A stretch of DNA of 64,000 nucleotides, from contig JAAXNY010000009.1 in the NCBI GenBank assembly GCA_013420905.1, positions 1,550,001 through 1,614,000 on the forward strand, written 5' to 3'. Made by a program: the position numbers and the translations under genes. Shown here piece after piece: positions 39,637 to 52,168 of the stretch. The stretch comes from Collybia mongolica (Eukaryota; Basidiomycota; Agaricomycetes; Agaricales; Clitocybaceae). The notes beneath the pieces were generated by a model that saw nothing but the letters and a program-made list of their open reading frames with translations, had not been told where the DNA came from and searched no databases. How positions within the stretch are numbered: position 1 is the stretch's first letter; every line of letters starts with the position of its first letter.

Positions 39637-42136
39637 ATGAAAAACCTCAAGAGCGCTCTAGTTCGTTTCGATCGCTCTGTTCTTTATCACAAATTCTGAC
39701 CAACTTCTTAGCTCAATAGGAAGGACAAGGATCCAAAGAAGCCAAAGTCCAGCACTAGTAGCAGCAGTTCGAACGCTGCTGTAGCTGCGCCCCTTCCTCT
39801 GCCGAACACTGGCAAACCTTTACCTGTTCCGGGTTCTGTGACCAATAATTCAAACTCTAGTAATCACTCTGTTTCCTCACAAAGCCCCTCTTCATCCAAT
39901 AGGTCTTCCTCCCCAGTTTCATCAGGAAACACTACTCCTGATCGCAGATCTACTATCGATAACGGCTCTCCAGCCCCACCTATCGTCGTTGTAAGCTCTG
40001 AAACGCCCTCAGATGCACCCCATCGCGTGGGTCATTTCAGTGGAAATCCAGACAGACATTCTCTCCTTGACCATGGAAATGCCACACCCCCACGCGCAAC
40101 AACATTAAACCGTCTGCGGGCTGGCCCCAAAGACACCATCCCTATGGTTGGAAAGCCGCCACGAAAACAGAGAAGCAGTCGATTTGTTGTCACTGAGAAA
40201 GTCGATATTGAACGCCTGCCGCCTTTCATGGGTTATTAATGCTCTAACCCTTGTTCTAGTGACTGTACTGACTTGCTTGCTCCCCTCCAGAAACTCCTCC
40301 AACTGAACGTCCGCAACTATTTATCAAGAAGCTTCATCAATGCCGTGTCCTTTTCGATTTCAATGACGCCAGCGCTGAGCTCAAAGGAAAACAAATCAAG
40401 GCACAAACTTTGCATGAGATGTTGGAATACATTACCACTCAACGTGGTGTTATTACGGAGAATATATACCCAGAGGTTGTTAACATGGTATGACTTGTCA
40501 AATCAAAACTGGTGTGAAAATATTCATTACCCTAACCCAATATAGTTTGCTACAAATCTCTTTCGTTCTATACCCCCTCCCGTCAACCCAACTGGCGACG
40601 CTTTTGATCCAGAAGAAGATGAACCCGTCCTTGAGCTAGCCTGGCCTCACCTTCAAATCGTTTATGAGTTCTTCCTCAGATTTGTGGAAAGCCCAGATTT
40701 CAATACCAACGCAGCGAAACGTTACATCGATCAACCGTTCGTCCTTAACCTTTTGGAATTATTCGACTCCGAAGACCCCCGGGAACGCGACTTTCTAAAG
40801 ACGACATTACATCGCATCTATGGGAAATTTCTCAACCTTCGAGCTTTCATCCGCAGGTCGATAAACAATGTCTTCTTTCACTTCATCTACGAGACTGAGC
40901 GCCACAATGGAATAGCTGAACTCCTGGAGATACTAGGATCAATCATCAATGGCTTTGCCTTGCCTCTCAAGGATGAACACAAGACATTCTTGACCCGGGT
41001 ACTCATTCCCCTCCACAAGGTCAAAAGTCTTTCGTTGTATCATCCACAGCTTGCCTATTGCGTTGTTCAATTCTTGGAAAAAGACCCTCTACTGGCAGAG
41101 GAAGTCATGATGGGGCTGCTGAAATACTGGCCCAAAGTAAATTCTCCGAAGGAAGTCATGTTCTTGAACGAAGTTGAAGAAGTCCTGGACGTGACAGACC
41201 CTGTGGAATTCCAGAAAATCCAAGTGGCGCTTTTCCATCAACTTGCGCGATGCATCAATAGTCAACACTTCCAGGTTGCAGAGCGAGCATTGCTATATTG
41301 GAATAATGAATATGTCGTGAACCTAATGAGCGACAATCTACCCATTATTCTCCCTATCGTCTTCCCAGCACTATACACCAACTCGAAAACACATTGGAAC
41401 CGGTGAGTCAGACACTGATGCAAAACCTATAACATCCTGATGCTATCTAGGACTATTCACGGCATGGTCTACAATGCCTTGAAGCTGTTCATGGAGATCA
41501 ACCCTGATCTGTTTGATGAATCTATGCAGCAATATAAACAGCGAAAAATCGAGTATGTCTTTTCGACCACATCGTATGTCGCTCGTAACCTCAATATCTT
41601 TCAGCGAGCAACAGCATGCTGTTGACCGATACGAAGCCTGGCAAAAGATGCGGGAGAAGGCATTGCAAAATGCTCCAGGTGGGAAGATGCCAGAAGGATA
41701 CATCGAGATTCCCCACGCACCTCCACCTCCACCATCTGCAATTGATGACGCAGATATCTTGGATCTATCTATGGAGTTAAATGCGGCATCGATAGATGAC
41801 GTTCCAGGGGACTTGGATGAGCGCGGCCTGGAGAGAGTGCCCATGGCAGATCCCGGACTAGATGTAGGTTCTATTTTCGAAACTACATTCTCTTTTTCAT
41901 CAATCACCATAGCGGCCTCTTCCCGAAATTGGAGGAGATCATTCTCCATCAGGTCAGGGACTACATTCCCGTAGAAAGAGTGTCCTTCCTGGTGAGTACA
42001 TCTTGTTTGATGAGTAAGGTTCAAATACTAAATCTGTTATTTAACAGTTGATCCATCTGTTCTGCGTGATCTACAGGCTCACAGAAGCCTGGACGACGCG
42101 TCTGGGCCGATCAGTCATAACCAGGAAGGATCATAA
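39637..42136 (+). CDS. PP2A regulatory B subunit, B56 family (Rts1-like)
   Basis: Targets the PP2A phosphatase to substrates; fungal Rts1/Par1 act in cell cycle and septation control. The first exon is MKNLKSAL, spliced to [21 protein letters not shown] Ser/Thr/Pro-rich N-terminal region follows, as in other fungal B56 proteins. The conserved HEAT-repeat domain begins near [17 protein letters not shown] and runs through [80 protein letters not shown] and [20 protein letters not shown] to [20 protein letters not shown]. The tail contains [14 protein letters not shown] and ends with [20 protein letters not shown] and HNQEGS. The final two introns splice in frame; stop TAA at 42134-42136. Confidence 0.93.
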
Positions 42137-42401
42137 ACTCAGGCGTCTGCTCCGTCCCGTTTCCTGTTTTTTTCTTCTTTTTCGAACGATGCTTTTTTTT
42201 TTACGGCCTTTATACATATACATCCCCGATTATGTTTAGTTGATTGTATCGCTACTCTCCCAACTACAGCCGGTGTTTATATATTGCACTTTTGCTCTTG
42301 CCAGGATGCTTCCCGCCTGTTCCAATCGAGGTTGGAAAGACGTGGAAGGACAGAGAAAAAATGATGACGCAAAAAACCGGCTCACGTGATGTATTGAAAG
42401 C

Positions 42402-42434
42402 TTCCAGATTGTTCGCAAAGATTCCAGTGTCTTC
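42402..42434. promoter_or_regulatory. Heat-shock element upstream of Hsp70
   Basis: TTC triplets lie at exactly 10-bp spacing (42402, 42412, 42422, 42432), with GAA-slot triplets GAT, AAA and GTG between them. This is the nTTCnnGAAn phasing recognised by heat-shock factor trimers, with all TTC units intact and the GAA units degenerate. It is 85-117 bp upstream of the Hsp70 start and just before a TATA box. Confidence 0.75.
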
Positions 42435-42446
42435 CAAAGGCAGGAA

Positions 42447-42452
42447 TATAAA
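42447..42452 (+). promoter_or_regulatory. TATA box of the Hsp70 gene
   Basis: TATAAA 67-72 bp upstream of the start codon and 13 bp after the last heat-shock unit, the expected arrangement for a strongly inducible promoter. Confidence 0.6.
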
Positions 42453-42518
42453 GATGAGAGTCAAGCAATCGATCCAGTACATTTCTAATCTTTTCTGCCC
42501 AATCACACTCCCACTAAA

Positions 42519-44877
42519 ATGTCCTCCTCAAAAGCTATCGGTATCGATCTTGGTACAACTTACTCGTATGTGTTCGCACTTTCTTTTATCTTTCCTTCCA
42601 TTCTGATTTTTTGCGTCTGTAGATGTGTTGGTGTCTGGCAAAACGATCGTGTTGAGATTATCGCCAACGACCAGGGTAATCGAACTACCCCTTCCTATGT
42701 CTCCTTCTCCGACAGTGAGCGTCTGATTGGCGATGCCGCCAAGAATCAAGTCGCCATGAACCCTCATCATACGTACGTCCTTTCACCACTCCGACCGCTT
42801 CGACCAATTATCATATTTCTTTACTGACTGAACCACAGTGTCTTCGATGCCAAGCGTCTAATTGGACGCAAGTTTGACGACGCTGAGGTGCAATCGGATA
42901 TGAAGCATTTCCCTTTCAAGGTCTTCAGCAGGGAGGGGAAGCCCTACATCAGAGTCGAGTACCGTGGCGAACAGAAAGAATTTGTCAGTCCCTTTTTTTC
43001 CTCAGAATATTTGCGATAATTCTGAACGGAGCCTTTCAGTCCCCCGAAGAAATTTCTTCTATGGTTCTCCTCAAAATGAAAGAAACCGCCGAGTCGTACC
43101 TTGGCGTATCCATCAACAATGCCGTCGTCACCGTACCGGCCTACTTCAATGATTCGCAACGACAAGCCACCAAGGACGCTGGGACCATCTCGGGCATGAA
43201 CGTGCTTCGTATCATCAACGAGCCCACAGCAGCCGCGATTGCTTACGGCCTCGATAAGAAGGTTGTTGGTGAACGCAACGTCCTTATCTTTGATCTCGGC
43301 GGAGGAACCTTCGATGTATCTCTTCTGACCATCGAGGAAGGTATCTTCGAAGTCAAAGCCACTGCCGGTGACACTCACTTAGGGGGCGAGGACTTCGACA
43401 ACAGACTTGTCAACCACTTCGTCCAGGAGTTCAAACGCAAGAACAAAAAGGGTTTGTGTTCTCACAATAAATTGTGCGCCACTACTCATCGCTTTTATCT
43501 TTATTTTTTGAAGATCTTTCATCAAACCCTCGTGCTGTCCGCCGCCTTCGTACTGCTTGCGAGCGTGCCAAACGTACCTTATCCTCCGCGACTCAAACTT
43601 CCATCGAAATCGACTCCCTTTTCGAAGGCATTGATTTCTATACATCCCTCACTCGTGCTCGCTTCGAGGAGCTCTGCCAGGACCTCTTCCGCGGCACCCT
43701 TGAGCCCGTTGAGAAGGTTCTGCGGGATTCCAAGATTGACAAGGCTAACGTCCATGAGATTGTCTTAGTCGGAGGTTCTACCCGTATCCCCCGCATCGTC
43801 AAGCTCGTGTCCGATTTCTTCAACGGCAAGGAGCCTAACAAGAGCATCAACCCCGATGAGGCCGTCGCTTACGGTGCTGCTGTCCAAGCCGCTATTTTGT
43901 CTGGAGACACATCCGAAAAAACACAGGATCTCCTGCTCCTCGATGTTGCTCCTTTGTCTCTAGGGTATGTTCTCTGATTTCTCAGTTTCTCATTTTTTGC
44001 TCAAAATGACCAACAGCATTGAGACCGCCGGCGGTGTCATGACCGCGTTAATCAAGCGTAACACTACTGTTCCCACGAAGAAGTCCGAGATTTTCTCGAC
44101 CTACTCTGACAACCAACCCGGCGTCCTTATCCAAGTCTATGAGGGTGAGCGTGCCCGCACCAAAGACAACAACCTGCTTGGAAAATTCGAACTCTCTGGA
44201 ATCCCTCCTGCACCACGTGGTGTTCCTCAGGTTGAGGTTACCTTTGATATCGACGCCAACGGTATCTTGAATGTCTCAGCATCCGATAAGACCACTGGAA
44301 AGTCCAATCGTATTACCATCACGAACGATAAGGGCCGTCTCTCCAAGGAGGAAATTGAGCGCATGGTTGAGGAAGCCGAGAAATATAAAGGTAAATCTCT
44401 TTTCCACCCATTTATCTTTTTCTGACCCATTTTCTCAGCTGAGGATGAGGCTGCCGCTGCCCGAATTACGGCCAAGAATGGTCTTGAGTCGTACTCCTAC
44501 AACCTTCGTAACTCAATCAACGACGAGAAGTTGGCTGGCAAGTTTGACCCTGCTGACAAGACCAAACTTGAGACCGCCGTAAATGAGACCATTGCTTGGC
44601 TCGATGCCTCCCAAGAAGGCTCGAAAGAGGAATACGAGGAGAAGCAAAAAGAACTTGAGGGCATTGCGAAGTACGTTGGTATCTACTAACAGGGTCGAGT
44701 TTCCATTGATCTTCTCTTTTTAGCCCTATCATGCAAAAACTATACGGTTCTGAAGGTGGTGCACCTGGTGGATTCCCTGGTGGCGCAGGTGGATTCCCTG
44801 GCGGTCCAGGTGGTGCTCCCGGAGGGTTCCCTGGGGCAGGACATGAAGATGGTCCCAGTGTAGAGGAAGTTGACTAA
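42519..44877 (+). CDS. Cytosolic Hsp70 chaperone (Ssa type)
   Basis: ATP-driven chaperone of the cytosol and nucleus. The start is [16 protein letters not shown], joined across the first intron to [20 protein letters not shown]. Signature motifs: [97 protein letters not shown]. The substrate domain has [19 protein letters not shown] and [14 protein letters not shown]. The C-terminus has GGFPGG repeats and ends PSVEEVD. EEVD marks the cytosolic form (TPR co-chaperone docking) and rules out BiP or mitochondrial Ssc1, as does the lack of a leader. Seven or so short introns. Stop TAA at 44875-44877. Confidence 0.97.
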
Positions 44878-46347
44878 TCGTGTATCACTTAGCCCGTATC
44901 ACTTAGCCCCTGCCTGCTTTCTCGTTCATCTTTGCATTTACGTGGACTACCCTTATCCTAAAATTAATGACATCAACAATGTACGATTTATCATAGAGCC
45001 ACAAGCCAATTCAAATACTATTGTACCCTGAGAATAGTCTTAACTTAAGTTTGTTGGATAAATACTTGTATGTAATTGTGTAGTATATAATTGCCTGGTG
45101 TGGCATGAGCTGACAGTGATGAAGAGAATACATACTCCCAAGAGGTGGTAGATTGGACCATCATGGACATTGAATCTAACTCCCAGTTTGGATATCAGTG
45201 ATTTCCGAAGGACAGCAGGTCACCAGCAGCCATCAACCCAACCAACCCAGCTGGCATAAACCCAGCAACCCATATTTTGTGAAGGTCAAGTTTGTTTGCA
45301 CCATTGCACCTGTCACCTCAAGTGGGGAGTAATTATTAAAATAAAATGACATCCAGTGAGACACAGGAAGAGCAGAGGTGTGAAGGACTGGTACTGCATC
45401 AGAGTGGACTTTCCCAAATCTCCAAGAATACAGTTGGAATACAGTTTACTTTCAAAACAGTGGAAAAAGAAACAGTTTTTCAGGTGGTAAAATGCTGGGA
45501 CATGACTTGAATGGTACAGTCATACAGTAGAATACAAATGTGGGAGTATGAACCAAAGGGTAAAGATAGGCTGAGGTACACTATTTACAGCATAGAAATG
45601 CCACTGGAGTGATATAGCATGGCAGACAGGCTCCAGAGCTCAGGAGTCAAGAACACATCATGGCTTTCGAGATAACAAAGATGCACTTAAGGTAGCAGAC
45701 ACTAGGAACCGACACCCCTTACATAAGCAATTTTTGTCCTTGCTGCCATCCTTAATAACCACAACACAAGTAATTATTCTATGTAACTGTGTCTGGGAAT
45801 ATGTTGTAACTACTCTAGTTGTTGCTGTCCAGCTTTCCTTTTGAAAAAATGTCAATTTATGAGTGAGATATTGAGCCTCAAATTCTTGAAATAGAAAAAG
45901 CTTCAGAAAGCTTTGTTTTGATGAGAAAACATATTTGGAAGGGGGAGGTTTTTTGGTGACCAATTTTTTTGTGGCTTACATAAGTGGTCACATGGTCTGT
46001 CCCGGTGGGTAGAGGGAGGAGGAGAGGGGACAAAAACAGGCCAAAAAATATACATAATAGCCTCATGAGGTCATCCAACAAATGGGAAGAAGATCCAAGG
46101 CTACTTTAACTTGCATTCAAAGACTCAGGCTCTCCAAAATTTTTGAGCAATACTGGGGCTGAGCAAAACTTACTTATTGGAACAGTCCTCAAACATCAAA
46201 CATTGACAAGATGGAGAGTAATGTGAAAGCTTGCCTTGATGATGTAGATCTCATGCTGATCAAATGGTAAGTCATGTCCATTTTGTACCTTCTACTTTGC
46301 ATTCACAAATCTGATGCTAATGTAGGTATGCTAATTGATTGGCATGC
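44878..46347. other. 3' flank of Hsp70 and AT-rich repeat-derived spacer
   Basis: The first about 200 bp are Hsp70 3' UTR-like. From about 45060 the sequence becomes AT-rich and CpG-poor with no coding frame I can support. It contains short poly(T) runs near 45960 but no element with clear borders. Confidence 0.4.
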
Positions 46348-46929
46348 TGAAAGGGGGCTTCTGGGCTATAAGCATGCTGATGCTATGAAATGTAATCTCT
46401 TACACACACACACACCAAATCTAACAATCAACACACAAACAGTAGGAATTGCCTTATTTGAGTTTGGGTTTGAGTGCATGAAAGCACTAAGTTTTTAATA
46501 TTACTAGTCAAAGCCTTTTCAATGATCTCTCAATGGGTTTGATTTGGACAAAGTCTTAACACAAGTGTTTAGACCTTAGGTATATTTTATAATATCTTTC
46601 AATTCAATAGACTGAGTACCAAGTGTACATTCAATTACTAACAATCCCAAACAGATCAATAAGTCCAAGTGACTTTTAAAACAAAGGTGCCAAGTGCACC
46701 AAAGGCCAAGTGCCTGATAATTCCAATGTATGATACAAGTACTAAGTTCCAAGTGAACTGAACTCTTCAATTCTGTGATCTCTTTAGCCAACTGCTTTGA
46801 GACAATTCTAATCAAGACAATTGAAGCAATCTGATTCTTAATTCGTGCATGCAATATTGTTTCAACAAATATGATTTGTATATCCTATAGTAATGCAAAG
46901 TGGGGGCAAGATTCCTTACTTCTGCACTA

Positions 46930-47310
46930 CCTATCTATGGTCTATTTATAGTGTACAAACTTAATATTATAAAGAATCATAATTTTATGCAGAACAAGAC
47001 CTTTCTGCACCAAGGGCTTGTGTTTTAATGCTCACTTGTCCTCTATGACTTGGTGCGCATGCCATTTGTGCCAATTATGTCATTACTTATTACTTGGCCA
47101 TATTCCCATAACCTGTCAGTATTGGTGTGGTTAGAGAGGCTAAAACGAGGGCAGAAAGGATCTATTGATAAGCGGAACGACATGACATATATATGAAACC
47201 ATAATCATTACTAAGTAGATCGATCGCGTTAGAGGTCTGTGCACTTCTCGTTAGGCAACAATCACTTGCACGCCCCAACACTCCCCCTCAAGTGGAGCGT
47301 TATATTTTTG
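46930..47310 (-). mobile_element. Copia-like polypurine tract and LTR start, nested insertion
   Basis: On the minus strand, CTTGAGGGGGAG (about 47292-47281) is followed directly by TGTTGGGGCGTGCAAGTGA, the usual arrangement of polypurine tract and 3' LTR start in Copia elements. A TATAAATAG lies downstream in the same direction (about 46940). No pol gene can be recognised, so superfamily assignment rests on the junction only. Confidence 0.4.
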
Positions 47311-47506
47311 ATGGGTGCGTCAAAATCTCCTATTCAGTCAAAAACCCTATGGGATAAAAAGATGGAATTTTCAATTTTCTATTGGGCGATTTTAATTGGC
47401 TAAACTCTTATCAATGCTCGGCAGCATGCTTGGTTATTTTTAAACCATGCAGCACTGTCTTTTACTTCTCCTGATTATTCCAGGTGTCATTTACAGTGTC
47501 CCATCT

Positions 47507-48462
47507 TTTTTTTTTTTTTTTTTTGGTCATATAATAATATTAAGCACATGTGGGTTTGACCCAGCTACATGCGGGCATAAACACCTATTACCACTAAGTA
47601 ATCTGTAATGGGCCATCAGGGTGGAGCTGTACACTAAATTGCTCTCCAGGTCATATTACAGGTCTAGACTGAGGATACCTGCAGTCCAACAGTATTGTAC
47701 TGTACCATGTCTGAACCTCCCAATGCCTTAAAGGTTTGCCTTCACTTGTTGGGGCATGGTCCCCTCCCTTCATGTTGGTACCCTGTTCCACTCCCCTCCT
47801 GGTATTTTCAGGTTGCCCTGGAAACCCATTACTCCCCCCCAGTGTTGAAGATAAATGTCCAATCTAAATGAACAACCCATACCTCAAACCTGCTCCCCCT
47901 CTCCTGAATCCCCCCTATTACTTTCCCCCCTGTTCCACACTGCTCTCCCAAAGCAATGACTCCCCTCCAAAATGAGGCTGCCAAATCCCACCATTGGTCG
48001 ATAAACTGCCATTCTCCCCAAGAGGTGTGCTCTGTGCAGGGACAGTAGCTGATCGGGGGCCAGACCCCTTCCTCCTTTTGTGTTTGGGTGTAGTGGTTAA
48101 GCAAGTATGAATAAATTGTTGAAAATGTTGGCAGTGATGCTCCCTAAGGATCTGCGTGAAGCAGAGTACTAGAGTTGTGGTGTCCTCGTGTGGCCTGGTA
48201 GTTGATGAGGTGGATGTGAACAGATTAGTGAAGCCCCCAGTACAGGCAAGATGAGATGACCCTGCAGATAGTCAGGATCAGCTCTGATAAGTTAAAAATT
48301 TGGATATGGTATAAAAAGATAGTGGCCCAGGCTGAAAGAGTGGTCTGATGAAAGGCGATGTCGATTAGGGATGAGGTGTTAGGTAGTTTAGGGATGACCC
48401 AGTGCAGGAGGGACAAATTCCCATGGTTGGATGGTGGTGGTAAAAGATCAAGAAGCATTGTG
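47507..48462 (-). mobile_element. Poly(A) non-autonomous retroelement, copy 2 (956 bp)
   Basis: Collinear with 12024-12984 from the poly(T) run (47507-47524) to the far end (GATCAAGAAGCATT), differing only by scattered base changes and tiny indels. It has its own 11-bp target-site duplication, GTGTCCCATCT, at 47496-47506 and 48463-48473. The different duplications show two independent insertions, not one segmental copy. It is inserted within the DNA that itself interrupts the LTR-like repeat, so it is the youngest layer. Confidence 0.8.
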
Positions 48463-48831
48463 GTGTCCCATCTTTCCAGTAGTTAACACCAAGTGCCCCT
48501 GACTAGACTCTGGCCTTGGGTTGTGCAAGTCCTGAATTTACAATTACTTCTCCTATTAATGATGATCCCCAGACTAATGATATCATACTACAATGGTTAC
48601 TTATGGTTTAAGATACTGAGGTTGTAACTGGGCATGGTGAATAGAACTAATAATAGTTTGTACTCATAGTCCTCTGTACTGATAGTGTATTAATCATTAG
48701 ACTAGTTCACTCTGATTAGCCATCTCAGAACTCGACTCTAATCCTCTATTACCATTTACTTGGTTATTAGAAATGATACTAATAGCCTTACTTGTTGACT
48801 TTACAAGTGCAAACAATTTCAGGCCATATCA

Positions 48832-49484
48832 TCTCCCCCACACCACAAATGTGGACTGTCCTCAGTCTCTTATTGCCAGCATGTTGTCCAATACCTTGGG
48901 TCTGCATGCATCTGATTACCCAGCACAAGGTTGCAGCTGTTTCTGTCTTTAGACAGGTAGGTGTGTGATGTCAGGATCAAGCCTGAAGGTCTACTTTCCA
49001 TCAGGATTGTGACAGTTATAACAAGCCCTTGGTAGGATGCTCTTAAAATACCATGCTGAATTGGAAGGGATCAGTCATACTGTACCTTTCTTATTGAAGC
49101 ATCACGATGCCACTATGGACAAAGTCACTTGGCTTAATAGTCTAATAAATGAGGTGGCTCCAGAGGAAGGCTCTAACAAGGCTGCCACTGTGAGCACTAC
49201 CAAAGCTCATGACCAGGATGATGATGACAAGGAGGAGGTAGCTCCAGCTGACGTGCCTTTGCCTGAAGGTGAAGACACTTCATTTCTGCTTGAGGGTAGT
49301 CTAATTAAACTCCTCCTTTGTCATGGTGTCTCACAACCTCCACACTCCTTTATATTACTGTCTTTACTCAGTTAAACTGACTTTACTGCTTTTGCTTCCA
49401 ATTGTAAAGCTACAAAGACTTATTACTTATTTCCTTTGTGAGGCAATCCTTTGTGTGACTTAGTAGCCTGTGATAGCACTGGAG
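48832..49484. other. Spacer between gypsy pol remnant and LTR
   Basis: Probably the 3' untranslated part of the decayed gypsy element. A plus-strand open frame at 49037-49375 (acidic middle, EDTSFLLEG) has no recognised match, and I do not call it a gene. Confidence 0.35.
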
Positions 49485-50240
49485 CTATCCCCATCTTGTT
49501 TTTATCACTAGAACTGGACTCTGATTTGGACTGATCCAACTGAATTTTATCAAAGGTATAGTCACACTTCTTGTAACTTGTCTATTAGCAGGATCTTTAG
49601 ATTCCACCAAGGCATTTAATGTTTTACCAGAGATGTCTATTAGATCCTGCAGATTGTCTGGCAGTTCAATTGTACTTCTAGCAAAATAAGGAATAACCCT
49701 AAAAGCTCCCACTTTATGAGGCCAAACCAATCTGTCCATTTCACAAACAATATAGGCTCCATCACAGTTTTGTCTCAGAGCTATTATTGGTCCAAGGTAG
49801 TCATAGTCTCTGATAGTTGCATGATGGTCCTTTTCATACTGTAATAATCTCTTTTGTTTCTCTATATTGATATATTTCCTCATATCAGCCACATGCTGGA
49901 CATGCTTAGCTAGAGCCTGCACTCTAAATCCAATAAGTTCCTCTGTAGTCAATATTTTTCCTGGTAACTTTACTAACCAAGTGGCTTCAATGATATCTAA
50001 CAGTAAGGTTGGATGTGCACCTGTAATCATAAAATATGAGGAGCAACCTGTTCCTTTTCATATAGTAATCCTGTCTGCCCACATTACATGGTGAAAGAGG
50101 TAGTACCACTTCTTAACATCACCACCCATGGCCTTGAAGATTGCTTGATACATGTCCCAATGTGCACATTTGGCAATTTGATTTCCTTTGGAATTATATG
50201 GTGATATACTAACACTGTGAAACTGAGAATAGATGAAATT
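49485..50240 (-). pseudogene. Ty3/gypsy integrase C-terminal remnant
   Basis: Minus-strand frames read KCAHWDMYQAIFKAMGGD, then MITGAHPTLLLDIIEATWLV, LTTEELIGFRVQALAKHVQH, HHATIRDYDYLGP and KVGAFRVIPYFARSTIELPD. These phrases are typical of the region after the integrase core in agaricomycete gypsy elements. A frameshift lies near 50030-50060. The segment between RDYDY and LGP seems deleted. Integrase catalytic residues, RNase H and reverse transcriptase are absent from this window. Confidence 0.75.
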
Positions 50241-50465
50241 CAACCCTGTGTTTCATCCTCTTAAATAAGAGAAATAATACATTAAAAATATGAAATTCAT
50301 TCAATTAACAATCCTTAAATGTAATGAATTTCATCTCAAAGATGTTTGAAAACACACCCCCTGTAGGGGGAAAAATGGAGGGAAAACCCCCCTTTAAGGT
50401 ATAATTTGATGGATGAATTTCATGCAAAATTTGTCTGTATTCATACCCCTCATAATTCACCCTCA

Positions 50466-50655
50466 TGGGATGAATTTCTTACTATCAAGGGTGCTATACT
50501 AACCTTTCAAAAAGGATGAATTTCATACTAATAAGGGGTGAGAATAACACCCTTGCAAGTCTTACATGAGGGATGAATTTCATACTATTAAGGGCAGAAA
50601 TAACACCCTTGCAAGTCTTACATGAGGGATGAATTTCATACTATTAAGGGCAAAA
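50466..50655. repeat. Tandem repeat of about 56 bp
   Basis: The phrase GGATGAATTTCATACTA starts at 50514, 50571 and 50627, with a degenerate earlier copy near 50467. Units are 57 and 56 bp and nearly identical in the middle (CTTGCAAGTCTTACATGAG). Related GATGAATTTCAT words occur from 50280 onward, so the array is probably older and wider. Confidence 0.75.
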
Positions 50656-50881
50656 ATACTGGCATTTGATGAGAGATGAAAATCATATGTTTGAATTCAT
50701 CCCATTTTCCTCACTTAAATTCATCCTCTTTTTCATCATTTTACTGGATTGTTTTCAGATGAAAGTAGTACTAACTTTTCATCCATTGAAAGGTTGAAAT
50801 GCACTCATTTTTATTTGGATATTTCATCCTCTTATAGATGTTTAAATTTGTGTGATTCAACATTTAACAATATTCTAATGA

Positions 50882-51809
50882 TTAGTAGGCTTCTGATTCA
50901 TTCCCTTCCTCATCCTCCTGGTCCTCATCCTCCTGGTCCTCACCCTCCTGGTCCTCACCCTTCTGGTCCCCATCCTCTTCCCCCTCATTACTATCTACTT
51001 CATCCTCATCATGCTCATTTAAGTCAATGTCAACATCCATTTCCTCCTCATCATCAGCATTACTGCCCCCTACTGTATTTCCAGTCTCATTTGTATACCC
51101 ACATTTACAAGCATAGGCGCGTTTGTTCTTCAAATGTGACTTGATAAATTCTTGAGTGGCCCAGCCATTATGGAATTTTTTGAGGTATGTATGCTGACTT
51201 TCGGCCTGAAATAAATTATTTAAATGAGTAACAAAGCAGCAAAGAAAAGACTTACCATGCAGATGATTTGACTAATGACTACTGTAGGTTGCCTGTGCCA
51301 AACAACCAAGTAGTTGAGGCCTGTGTTACCAACTAAACTATGAACACAGCACTATTACTTGTAAGAAAAAAGATTGGAGCAAAGGGTTTTAAGAAGTAAA
51401 ACTTACACAAATGGCCTTGTATAAATCGGAATCATCTTGAAGTTGCATTTTAGCCTGGAGATTGAATCTGTTCCCTGCGACGCCGTGCGGTGGGCGTGGT
51501 ATGACATTCTTCTGCTGTTCTTTAGCATGGGCGGCTTTGCAAAGGGCTATGAGTTCAGCTAGTCACGCTAGTATGGTATAGGAAGTATGCAAAAAAAAAA
51601 GTAATACCTTTCATTTTCTTCATTTTTGCTTCCATTGCCATTGTCTCTGATGTATTTATTCGTGTACCTGGTGAAACAAAATGTAATAATAGGTAACATG
51701 TTTCCATTTGAAAATCACAGTATCTACCTTTAACTCTCTGGGATGAGCCCAAAGACAATGCCACCTTGCAAGATTGCTTTGCTTTTTGAAATGCAGTAGA
51801 CTTAGCCAT
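50882..51809 (-). CDS. Small intact gene with very acidic C-terminus, unknown function
   Basis: Not recognised. The spliced model is clean: MAKSTAFQKAKQSCKVALSL...QRVKG + TRINTSETMAMEAKMKKMK + ALCKAAHAKEQQKNV...DDSDLYKAIC + AESQHTYLKKFHNGWATQEF onward. All junction phases fit and there is no stop, giving about 201 residues. The N-terminal half is basic and helical. CKCGY is the only Cys pair. The C-terminal 60 residues are nearly all Asp, Glu, Gln and Gly, encoded partly by a 15-bp minisatellite (DQExE units at about 50905-50970). It lies in a repeat-rich, CpG-poor region, divergent from the small gene at 52169. It may belong to a mobile element or be a lineage-specific gene. Confidence 0.55.
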
Positions 51810-52168
51810 AGTTTTATGGAAAAGGGTGCGTTGGAGAAAGAGCTAGTGGCAAAGTTGAAGAAAGGTGAGACCGAGCGAATGAGGAGATGCTGGGAGACAC
51901 AGAGAAAGAGGGTTCTTTTAAATTTGAGGTGGAGCAGGTTCCGTCCCCAAGGACAACAAAACCGAGCTCAAATCAATTCGCACAGGGGATGAAAAAGAAA
52001 AAAAAATGGGTTCTGGGCTTTGGGGTGGGCAAAGGGATTTCTATAATCTGACTAGCTTTGGATTCCGGATCTTTAACTGTACTCGGGTAGAACTGTTGGG
52101 GTTTGGGGCATGAGCACAAAATAAAACATATAAAGGACCTTGGAACTCAAAAAAATAATCACAACGTA

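Larger units (their letters stand above)
46348..48831 (-). repeat. LTR-like repeat, copy 2, split by later insertions
   Basis: Reverse-orientation match of 14777-15508. The first part (48831 down to about 48650) and the second (about 46930 down to 46348) together make about the same length as copy 1. The roughly 1.7 kb between them is inserted DNA (a Copia-like end and the poly(A) element). On the minus strand the repeat starts TGATATGGCC right after a purine-rich tract (GTGGGGGAGA), as expected for a 3' LTR after a polypurine tract, and a gypsy pol remnant lies farther upstream. Confidence 0.6.

Noticed and set aside
49037..49375. Plus-strand frame of 112 codons next to the gypsy remnant
   Set aside because: No recognisable domain, opposite to the element's direction, and flanked by decayed sequence.
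50466..50655. Possible CRISPR-like array (regular repeats)
   Set aside because: The units are contiguous 56-bp tandem repeats without unique spacers, in a eukaryotic genome.
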